DNA of 18,829 nucleotides from an uncultured Mollicutes bacterium (lineage in GTDB: Bacteria; Bacillota_I; Bacilli_A; RFN20; CAG-826). Under the pieces are notes generated by a model. The model did not search any database. It saw only the letters and a list, made by a program, of their open reading frames with translations, and had not been told where the DNA came from. The DNA lies in assembly GCA_900545015.1 (NCBI GenBank), contig UQXJ01000026.1, positions 1 to 18,829 of the forward strand, read 5' to 3'. The translations under genes were made by a program, and so were the position numbers. Below are positions 1 through 6,196 of the stretch, piece by piece (the first letter of the stretch is position 1; every line of letters starts with the position of its first letter).

Positions 1-105
1 TGACGTTGTATTCTTTGTTTGTACATCTATTTAGTTTTCAAAGATCTCTTGCACTGATTGATTCTATCAATCTTAACGAAGAATTAATTCTTCGAACAAG
101 TGCTC
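1..105 (-). ncRNA. 5' leader of an rRNA operon (pre-16S leader), 16S gene off the left edge
   Basis: Downstream of a consensus promoter, the minus strand carries a non-coding leader. It includes a boxA-like sequence, GATCTTTGAAAACT, at positions 46-33. This ATCTTTGAAAACTA motif is characteristic of the Bacillota pre-rRNA leader and of the spacer before 23S, where it is bound by Nus factors for antitermination. Because a strong promoter lies directly upstream, the pre-16S leader is more likely than the 16S-23S spacer. The leader also contains an 18-nt perfect palindrome at 77-94 (CGAAGAATTAATTCTTCG). No mature rRNA sequence is present in the window, so identification rests on promoter strength plus the boxA-like motif. 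Confidence 0.68.
77..94. repeat. 18-nt perfect palindrome in the rRNA leader
   Basis: CGAAGAATTAATTCTTCG is self-complementary over its full length. It begins about 10 nt after the predicted transcription start. In RNA it could form only a small hairpin because it has no unpaired loop, or it could pair between two molecules. In DNA it could be a dimeric protein site. Its role is not known to me. Confidence 0.6.
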
Positions 106-109
106 AATA

Positions 110-139
110 ATTATATCGAAGTGATATAACTGATGTCAA
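110..139 (-). promoter_or_regulatory. Strong sigma-A promoter (rrn P2-like)
   Basis: A perfect -35 TTGACA (139-134) and a perfect -10 TATAAT (115-110) are separated by 18 nt on the minus strand. The predicted start is G105 or G103; a G start is usual for rRNA promoters in Bacillus. Two perfect hexamers with an A-tract region just upstream is what a growth-rate-controlled rRNA promoter looks like. Confidence 0.82.
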
Positions 140-143
140 CAAC

Positions 144-171
144 TTTTTTAAACTTTTTTAAATCTTTTTTT
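144..171 (-). promoter_or_regulatory. Phased A-tracts, probable UP element/curved DNA
   Basis: Three A-tracts on the minus strand (T-runs on plus at 144-149, 154-159 and 165-171) recur every 10-11 bp and end about 5 bp upstream of the -35 box. Helically phased A-tracts bend DNA and serve as UP elements contacted by the RNA polymerase alpha C-terminal domains. This suits an rRNA promoter. Confidence 0.6.
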
Positions 172-213
172 GAGAGATTTTTAAGAAGTTCGGTAATTTG
201 CGACAACTTCAAA

Positions 214-243
214 ATGATACACCCATAGAACACATGAAAGCAA
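214..243 (-). promoter_or_regulatory. Possible upstream (P1-like) promoter
   Basis: TTGCTT (243-238) and TATCAT (219-214) are separated by 18 nt on the minus strand. The -10 has one mismatch and the -35 is poor. Tandem promoters are common before rRNA operons, which makes it plausible, but the sequence match alone is weak. I see nothing else in the remainder of 172-292 beyond AT-rich sequence. Confidence 0.3.
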
Positions 244-292
244 TAGTTTTTTTAATATTTTTTAAAAAATTTTTAAATAACGCTTTTTAACG

Positions 293-320
293 AAAAAATG
301 CTAGTTTTCTAGCATTTTTA
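293..320 (-). terminator. Rho-independent terminator of pdp
   Basis: The minus strand reads AAAAATGCTAG, loop AAAA, CTAGCATTTTTT: an 11-bp hairpin whose 3' arm runs into a U-tract, 6 nt after the pdp stop codon. The arms are symmetric, so it could also stop plus-strand transcription. It separates pdp from the rRNA promoter that follows in the same direction. Confidence 0.88.
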
Positions 321-325
321 TCTAA

Positions 326-1633
326 TTATTGAATAAGGACATGAGCTCCTTCATCTTTTTCTATTTTTTTATTTTCAATAACGAAAGCTTTTTCTACTCT
401 CTCTTTTATTGACAAATAAATCGATTCTTCTTTATTTGTATATAAGGTAGCTAATAATTCGCCTTTTTTAACTGAATCGCCAACTTTCTTATTCAAGACG
501 ATACCGGCACTCATATCAATAGTGTCATCAAGAGTTTCTCTTCCTCCTCCTAAATGCATCGAAGAAATTCCAATTTCAAGAGCATTTATCTTATTAACAA
601 AGCCATCATTAGGTGAATATACCTTAATAATATTTTTACTAACTTCAAATTTTGATGGATCTAATATATAAGATGTATCTCCACCTTGCCATTTAACAAA
701 TTCAACAAATTTATCAAATGCTTTTCCATTTTTAATATTTTCAATTAAAGCTTCACGAGCTTTATTTGTGTCATTAAAGATTTTTGCTTGGCAAAGCATG
801 ATAGATCCACTATATAAACAAAGTTCATATAAATCTTTCGGACCATTGCCATGAAGTGTTTCAATAACTTCTTTGATTTCAAGATTGTTGCCAACAGCTT
901 TTCCTAAAGGTTCATCCATGCTAGTCACTTCTGCTTTAACATCTTTATTTAAATGTTTGCCAATATTAACCATTGTAGCTGCTAGTTTCTTAGCGCTTTC
1001 AATATCTTTCATAAAAGCGCCATTGCCATATTTAACATCAAGTAAAATTGCATCGCTTCCGCTAGCAAGTTTTTTGGACATAATTGAACTCGCAATTAAA
1101 GGAATTGAAGCAACTGTTCCAGTAACATCTCTTAAAGCATAAAGTTTTTTGTCTGCAGGAACTAATTTTGCGTTTTGTCCAATAATTGCAATTCCAATTG
1201 CTTTAACTTGTTTTTTAAATTCTTCTTCAGTTAAATTGATTCTACATCCTGGAATAGATTCAATTTTATCAAGTGTTCCACCCGTATGTCCTAAGCCTCT
1301 TCCACTCATCTTAGCAAGTTTTGCTCCTAAAGATGCAACCATTGGTCCTAAAACAAGTGAAACTTTATCACCAACTCCACCAGTTGAATGTTTATCAACC
1401 TTAATTCCTGGAACATCACTTAAATCAACAATGTCACCACTTAATCTCATTTCTTCAGTAAGTGTTGAAATTTCTTTATCATTCATTCCATTAAGATAGA
1501 TTGCCATTAATAATGAACTTGCTTGGTAATCTTTAATAGTTCCATTAACATAATTTTTTATAAAATAATGAATTTCTTCATTTGTTAAAGCCATTTTATC
1601 TCTTTTATGGCCAATAATTTCTAAAATATCCAT
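326..1633 (-). CDS. pdp: Pyrimidine-nucleoside phosphorylase (thymidine/uridine phosphorylase)
   Basis: Catalyses phosphorolysis of thymidine, deoxyuridine or uridine to the free base and (deoxy)ribose-1-phosphate in cytosolic nucleoside salvage. The 435-aa protein is full length for the family. Visible signatures are the phosphate-binding KHSTGGVGDK (81-90), the family signature SGRGLGHTGGTLDKIE (110-125), and the conserved ALRDVTGTVASIPLIASSIMSKK segment (residues ~166-188) that supplies Arg, Ser and Lys for base recognition. The C-terminal third is the alpha/beta PYNP domain. The start is supported by AGGAG 5 nt upstream of ATG. It has its own promoter and terminator, so it is monocistronic, unlike the deo operons where this gene often sits with deoC. 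Whether it prefers thymidine (deoA type) or is broad (pdp type) cannot be read here; the broad Bacillota type is the default. Confidence 0.95.
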   Translation of the reverse strand: MDILEIIGHKRDKMALTNEEIHYFIKNYVNGTIKDYQASSLLMAIYLNGMNDKEISTLTEEMRLSGDIVDLSDVPGIKVDKHSTGGVGDKVSLVLGPMVASLGAKLAKMSGRGLGHTGGTLDKIESIPGCRINLTEEEFKKQVKAIGIAIIGQNAKLVPADKKLYALRDVTGTVASIPLIASSIMSKKLASGSDAILLDVKYGNGAFMKDIESAKKLAATMVNIGKHLNKDVKAEVTSMDEPLGKAVGNNLEIKEVIETLHGNGPKDLYELCLYSGSIMLCQAKIFNDTNKAREALIENIKNGKAFDKFVEFVKWQGGDTSYILDPSKFEVSKNIIKVYSPNDGFVNKINALEIGISSMHLGGGRETLDDTIDMSAGIVLNKKVGDSVKKGELLATLYTNKEESIYLSIKERVEKAFVIENKKIEKDEGAHVLIQ

Positions 1634-1663
1634 AATGACTCCTATGTCTAACTTGATAAATCA

Positions 1664-1692
1664 ACTATAATAATAAAAGTTATGAACTTCAA
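1664..1692 (-). promoter_or_regulatory. pdp promoter, overlapping the rsmF promoter and first codons
   Basis: On the minus strand, -35 TTGAAG (1692-1687) and -10 TATAGT (1669-1664) are spaced 17 nt apart. The predicted start is near 1657, giving a leader of about 24 nt with the AGGAG site. The -35 lies inside the first codons of the divergent gene rsmF, and the -10 overlaps the rsmF -10. Confidence 0.65.
1666..1671 (+). promoter_or_regulatory. -10 box of rsmF, 10 nt before its ATG
   Basis: A perfect TATAAT on the plus strand, with no convincing -35 at 16-18 nt upstream. The start predicted from it (about 1678-1679) leaves a leader of only 3-4 nt before the ATG, so the message would be effectively leaderless. 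It shares four bases with the pdp -10 on the other strand. Confidence 0.5.
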
Positions 1693-2962
1693 GGAAAATT
1701 TAGCATTTTATTTAGAAGAAAACTTTGTTGATGAATTAATCGATTCACTTAATGATACGCGTGTTAATTCACTTATTTTAAATACAAATAAAATCGATAA
1801 AGATACATTCGTTAAATTATTTCCAAAAATAATTCCTCATTCATTTTTAGAAAATGTTTTCTATTATAATAAGGAAGATTACGAATTCGGAAAATCATTT
1901 TTATTTACAAACGGTGCATATTACATCATGGATACATCAAGTATGCTTGTTAGTTATAATCTTAAAATTAATGATAATGATAAAGTCTTAGATCTATGTG
2001 CAGCGCCAGGAGGCAAAACAATTGCTCTTTCTCTATTTAATAAAGATAAAAACTTTTATATTTTAAGTAACGATTTAAGTTATAAAAGAAGTCTGGAATT
2101 ATCAAAAAATATTGAACATCTTGGTTTAAAAAATGTTCTTATTTCTAATAGTGATTTTAGTAAAATTTACAATCATTATTTAAATACTTTCGATAAAATT
2201 ATTGTTGATGCACCTTGTTCAGGAAGTGCAATGTTTAGAAAAAACGAACTTGCTAAATTAGATTGGACAATCGATAAAGTTAATAAATTAAAAAGCGAAC
2301 AAATTAGCATCTTAAATTATGCTTTAAAGATGCTAAAAAATGGTGGTAAATTAATTTATTCAACATGTTCTTTTAGTTATGAAGAAGATGAGGGTGTAAT
2401 TTTAGAAATTTTAAAAGAAAACAAAGATGTTTCTGTTCTTCCTTTTACTGAACACGAAGGATATTTTCATCATAATTCATTAAAAGAATCCATTCACCTT
2501 TTTCCTAATTTATATAAAGGCGAAGGCCAATTTATGTGTTTATTAACTAAAAATAATGACGAAGTTAATATAACTTATAAAAATAAGCCAAATATTAAAC
2601 ATAAAAATTTATTAAATAGTCTTAATTATAATAATGAAGTCATTATTGATGATGAACTTTATTTTTATAACGCTTTTATCAATACAAAATACTTAAATGT
2701 AATTCGCTATATGCTCGATGCCTATCAAATAAAAAAAGATATTTTTATTCCTTCATTTCATCTTGCTCACGCAATAAATAAAAGTGATATTAAATTAGAT
2801 GAAAACGAAGCTAAAAAATATCTTCATGGTGAGGAACTCACCAAAAAATTAAATCTTAAAAACGATTATTATATCGTTTCATATTTAAATGTTAATTTAG
2901 GTTATGTTAAATATGTAAATGGAAAATTAAAGAATTTATATCCTAAAGGTTTAAGACGATAA
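1682..2962 (+). CDS. rsmF: RsmF-type rRNA/tRNA cytosine-C5 methyltransferase (NOL1/NOP2/Sun family)
   Basis: SAM-dependent m5C methyltransferase acting on 16S rRNA or tRNA. The 426-aa protein has an N-terminal segment with the NDTRVNSLILNTNKI stretch (the family's R-V-N-T-L-K region, 25-39) and the SAM motif VLDLCAAPGGKT (102-113). Motif IV is DAPCSGSAMFRK (176-187), with the conserved Cys179; motif VI is STCSFSYEEDE (227-237), with the catalytic Cys229. The C-terminal domain ends in YVNGKLKNLYPKGLRR, which resembles the short RsmF C-terminal module of Bacillota. Both cysteines needed for the covalent RNA adduct and its release are present. The ATG is supported by family length, yet it has no Shine-Dalgarno: TATAAT lies 10 nt upstream, suggesting a leaderless mRNA. 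It converges on plsC with one base between stop codons and no terminator. The exact RNA target is inferred from family; RsmB is excluded by the missing N-terminal NusB-like domain. Confidence 0.9.
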   Translation: MNFKENLAFYLEENFVDELIDSLNDTRVNSLILNTNKIDKDTFVKLFPKIIPHSFLENVFYYNKEDYEFGKSFLFTNGAYYIMDTSSMLVSYNLKINDNDKVLDLCAAPGGKTIALSLFNKDKNFYILSNDLSYKRSLELSKNIEHLGLKNVLISNSDFSKIYNHYLNTFDKIIVDAPCSGSAMFRKNELAKLDWTIDKVNKLKSEQISILNYALKMLKNGGKLIYSTCSFSYEEDEGVILEILKENKDVSVLPFTEHEGYFHHNSLKESIHLFPNLYKGEGQFMCLLTKNNDEVNITYKNKPNIKHKNLLNSLNYNNEVIIDDELYFYNAFINTKYLNVIRYMLDAYQIKKDIFIPSFHLAHAINKSDIKLDENEAKKYLHGEELTKKLNLKNDYYIVSYLNVNLGYVKYVNGKLKNLYPKGLRR

Positions 2963-2963
2963 A

Positions 2964-3734
2964 TTATTTATTTAAAGTTAATAAAATTTCTTTATTCTCT
3001 TTAGCGATTTCAGTAACACCTTTTTGGCATTCTTCATGTGCTAATTTGCTTAATTCAACAGTTGTAATATTTTTATAATCTTCAGAAGTATAAATTTTAT
3101 CTAATTTTATAGAAATTGGATATTTTTTATTTTTATCTTTTGAATCTAAAACTCTTTGAGTTCCGAAAAGTGAAAAAACATAAACTGGTCGACTATTTTT
3201 CATTGCAGGTTTAAATGAACCATATTTAAATTCATGTACTTCTTCTACCTTTTCTTTATTTCTTGTTCCTTCAGGAAAAATAACCCAATCAATATTTTTA
3301 TTTTCGCTCATTTCTTTTTGAACTTTCATAAAAACTTTAAGTTGCTGCTTTAAGTCTGCTCTATCTAAAAATTCTCCAGATAAAGCTTTAACAATTTTTC
3401 CAACAAATGGCATTTTTAATGATTCTTTTTTTGCAACAAAAGTTAAAGGTCTTTTGCTTAAAGCAATAAAAAGAACTGGATCAATAAAACTTAAATGATT
3501 AGCAACAAAAAGTCTGCTTCCTTCCTTATCATTTTTATAGAATTCATCTAATGAATATTCGTCATAAGAAACTTTAAAAGCTAATAAAATTTTTCTAAGC
3601 AATTTTTGCACTCTATTAAAGCGCAAATTTATATCATATTTTTCTGGGTGTCTACTATATTTTAATATCCAGCTAAAGTAGCTATAAATTAACATAGGTC
3701 CACATTTTAAAATTACTCTTAAGTATTTAAACAT
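2964..3734 (-). CDS. plsC: 1-acyl-sn-glycerol-3-phosphate acyltransferase
   Basis: Transfers an acyl chain from acyl-ACP (or acyl-CoA) to lysophosphatidic acid to give phosphatidic acid at the membrane. The 256-aa protein has the four LPLAT blocks in order: NHLSFID (79-85; the catalytic NHxxxxD with His80 and Asp85), FLDR (122-125), FPEGTR (153-158) and PVYVF (183-187). The N-terminus is hydrophobic in stretches (about 7-24), consistent with peripheral membrane association. The ATG follows the pulA stop codon after 2 nt, so it is translated from the ftsK-acpS-pulA-plsC message; its ribosome site (AGAGA) is weak, so coupling to pulA is likely. It is the last gene of the unit and has no terminator before running antisense into rsmF. 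AcpS, encoded two genes upstream, activates the ACP that donates acyl groups here. Confidence 0.92.
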   Translation of the reverse strand: MFKYLRVILKCGPMLIYSYFSWILKYSRHPEKYDINLRFNRVQKLLRKILLAFKVSYDEYSLDEFYKNDKEGSRLFVANHLSFIDPVLFIALSKRPLTFVAKKESLKMPFVGKIVKALSGEFLDRADLKQQLKVFMKVQKEMSENKNIDWVIFPEGTRNKEKVEEVHEFKYGSFKPAMKNSRPVYVFSLFGTQRVLDSKDKNKKYPISIKLDKIYTSEDYKNITTVELSKLAHEECQKGVTEIAKENKEILLTLNK

Positions 3735-3736
3735 AA

Positions 3737-5884
3737 CTATTTCTCTTTTTTTACAAATATATTTCCTTGATATGGTAATAAATTTACATTCATTACATAA
3801 ACATCACTATTATTTAAATGTCCAGATCCTGAAACATCTAATAAATAATAGCTATTTAGGCTGATAGGCACGACAGTATTTGTTGGATTTATTGCAACAA
3901 AGAATTTATATGTGCTATCAAGCGATAATTGTACACCAAACGCACCATTATTCAAATTTATGAATTCGTTGCTCTTAGATAGAACTTCTGATTTCTTAAA
4001 TTTAAAGAATTTTGGTGAATTAGCTTTTCTTCCTTCAATTAAAGACTTTAAATACATTGCGTGTTCAAATCTTTTATCTAAAACCGAATAATCAAATTTA
4101 TTAAATTCATCACCTGCATTATATGTATTATCTCTCATCTTTTTGGATAATCCTATTTCTTGTCCAGCATGTATAAAAGGTATACCTAAAGCAGCAAAAA
4201 CTCCAAAATTACATAAATCTAAAATGTGTAATTTTTCTTCTTCACTTGCTCCTTCTTTTTCTCTAGAAATCTTATCAAATAAAGTACAATTATCATGGCA
4301 TTCAAGATAATTTACAGATTGATTTATTGAAGAAAATCTAGGTTCATAACAATAAGAAACGCTACTTCCTAAAAAGCAAAATTTAAAGCCTTCAAGGAAA
4401 GAAACATTCCCTAAAAGATATCCTGGGTAACTATTATTTTTGATATCATTATTTCCACGAACAACGTCTCTAAATGTATCATTAAAGAAAGCGATTCCTG
4501 GAGTTTTAAATGAATTATAAATAGTACATTTTTTACTTCCTGGAAGGTTAGTATTCATATCCCATCCTTCTCCATAAATCATTGCATCCTTTTTAATTTC
4601 TTTACATTTTTTCTCAGCTAAAAGCATCGTGTCTATGTCGATTAAGCCCATTAAATCAAATCTATATCCATCAATTCCAAATTCTTTCATCCAATAAACT
4701 AATGAATCAATGATTAATTTTCGAACCATCTTTCGTTCAGAATCTAAATCGTTTCCGCATCCACTTCCATTACATAAAGTACCGTTTTTATTTTTTCTAA
4801 AATAATAATTTGGAACAATTTTCTCAAAAGTAGAGACTTCATATGAATAAACATGGTTAAAAACAACATCCATATTGATTTTTATGCCGTTTTTATGAAG
4901 TGCAGCAACCATTTTCTTTAATTCAATAATTCTTGAATATGGATCATTAGGATTTAATGAGTAGCTTCCTTCAGGTACGAAATATTGTTGAGGATCGTAG
5001 CCCCAATTGTATGATTTATCAGGATTCAATTCGTCAACAGTTTTATAATCATAAATAGGTAAAAGTTGAGCGTGTGTAATGCCTAAATATTTTAAATAAT
5101 CAAGGCCACAAGGATTTCCACCTTTTGTCTTTCTCTTTTCTTCAGTAAGTCCTAAAAATTTGCCTTTATTTTCAATATCAGTTGTTGAATCGATTGTAAA
5201 ATCTCTCACATGAAATTCATAAATAATCGCTTCATCATTGTTATCAATTGTTCTAGGAACATCATTATAAAGTTCAATTTTTGTTTTATTAAAATCTATA
5301 ACACAACTATCTCTTCCGTTTGCGCTACTTGCTTTAGCATAAGGATCAGTTGTTATAAAATTTTGTCCACTATTTGTAACGGAATATCTATAAAAAGCAC
5401 CATCATAATCGCCTTCCAAAGTGATTTCATAAACACCTTTTTCACCTCTTCTCATCTTATAAGTTTTGAAGTTATCATTTAAATTCTTTTTTATAAAAAG
5501 AGAGACTTTACTTGCAAGAGGTGCCCAAACTTTAAATATAGTTTTTTCATGTGAATAGCTTGCGCCTAAATCATCACCATCATAATAAAATTCATCATCA
5601 AACCCAGGGAAACCAGTTGCTTCATTTACGTTTAATGGGCAAACTCCAAAATTACGGCAAGCAATTTGATATGAATTGCCTAAAATTATTTTTTCTTTTG
5701 TTTTACATTCATACAAAACAAGTCCATTAAGATAATGTTGTTTTATAATATCAAGTTTAACAATTTGATCACTATTTATTATGAGATTAAATGGAGAAGT
5801 GTCTTCTTTATTAACCTCAGAAAAAATTGCAATTCTAATTGTATTGTAATCAACTAAATTTGCTCCGAAAAATGTATCAATCAT
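3737..5884 (-). CDS. pulA: Type I pullulanase / alpha-1,6-glucan debranching enzyme (GH13)
   Basis: Hydrolyses alpha-1,6 branch points in pullulan, glycogen or branched maltodextrins. The 715-aa protein has an N-terminal beta domain, a CBM48-like segment around residues 110-195 (KVWAPLASKVSLF), the type I pullulanase signature YNWGYDP (~292-298), a catalytic TIM barrel, and a C-terminal beta domain. GH13 regions are visible: MDVVFNHVY (~335-343), GYRFDLMG (~405-412, nucleophile Asp), GEGWDM (~437-442, acid/base Glu) and LECHDNCTLFDK (~526, transition-state Asp). All three carboxylates are present. The region IV sequence ECHDNCT has two cysteines at positions that in my memory of the family are usually E-A/S-H-D-N-H/K. 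There is no signal peptide, so it should act on cytosolic glycogen or imported dextrins. Its ATG overlaps the acpS stop by 8 nt (ATGATTGA), indicating translational coupling. No other glycogen genes are nearby. Confidence 0.93.
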   Translation of the reverse strand: MIDTFFGANLVDYNTIRIAIFSEVNKEDTSPFNLIINSDQIVKLDIIKQHYLNGLVLYECKTKEKIILGNSYQIACRNFGVCPLNVNEATGFPGFDDEFYYDGDDLGASYSHEKTIFKVWAPLASKVSLFIKKNLNDNFKTYKMRRGEKGVYEITLEGDYDGAFYRYSVTNSGQNFITTDPYAKASSANGRDSCVIDFNKTKIELYNDVPRTIDNNDEAIIYEFHVRDFTIDSTTDIENKGKFLGLTEEKRKTKGGNPCGLDYLKYLGITHAQLLPIYDYKTVDELNPDKSYNWGYDPQQYFVPEGSYSLNPNDPYSRIIELKKMVAALHKNGIKINMDVVFNHVYSYEVSTFEKIVPNYYFRKNKNGTLCNGSGCGNDLDSERKMVRKLIIDSLVYWMKEFGIDGYRFDLMGLIDIDTMLLAEKKCKEIKKDAMIYGEGWDMNTNLPGSKKCTIYNSFKTPGIAFFNDTFRDVVRGNNDIKNNSYPGYLLGNVSFLEGFKFCFLGSSVSYCYEPRFSSINQSVNYLECHDNCTLFDKISREKEGASEEEKLHILDLCNFGVFAALGIPFIHAGQEIGLSKKMRDNTYNAGDEFNKFDYSVLDKRFEHAMYLKSLIEGRKANSPKFFKFKKSEVLSKSNEFINLNNGAFGVQLSLDSTYKFFVAINPTNTVVPISLNSYYLLDVSGSGHLNNSDVYVMNVNLLPYQGNIFVKKEK

Positions 5885-6194
5885 GTAATACTACTCCTAC
5901 GCAATAATCCATTTCATGGCTAAGTGATGCGTTATATTTTTCACCATTAAATTCAACGTGAATCGCCCCACTTTTTTCTTTAACAATAACGATAGTTTTT
6001 AAATCAAAATCTAAAACGCCATGTTTGATGGATTTCAAAAAGGCTTCCTTAACACAAAAACGACTTGCTAAATATTCGTCCTTTTTGACTGAACTATTAT
6101 ACTCGATAAGTTCATTTTGTGACAAAATCTTTTTTGCAAGTGCGCCTTTATCTTTAAATCTTGGTATGTAAGTTAAATCTATGCCAACATTCAT
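5877..6194 (-). CDS. acpS: Holo-[acyl-carrier-protein] synthase (4'-phosphopantetheinyl transferase)
   Basis: Transfers 4'-phosphopantetheine from CoA to the serine of apo-ACP, activating it for fatty-acid and phospholipid synthesis. The 105-aa protein is slightly shorter than the usual ~120. Key motifs are GIDLTYIPRF (4-13) with the Mg2+-binding Asp6, RFCVKEAFLK (45-54) with Glu50 and Lys54, and the ASLSHE strand near residue 90. It starts 2 nt after the ftsK stop and overlaps pulA by 8 nt, so it sits inside a coupled operon. It ends in TGA, which supports the standard genetic code in this genome. Residues and size fit the trimeric AcpS type, not the longer Sfp type. Confidence 0.94.
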   Translation of the reverse strand: MNVGIDLTYIPRFKDKGALAKKILSQNELIEYNSSVKKDEYLASRFCVKEAFLKSIKHGVLDFDLKTIVIVKEKSGAIHVEFNGEKYNASLSHEMDYCVGVVLHD

Positions 6195-6196
6195 TT

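Noticed and set aside
5877..5884. Genetic code 4 (TGA read as Trp), as in mollicutes.
   Set aside because: acpS ends at TGA at the expected length and the main genes encode Trp with TGG, so the standard bacterial code fits.
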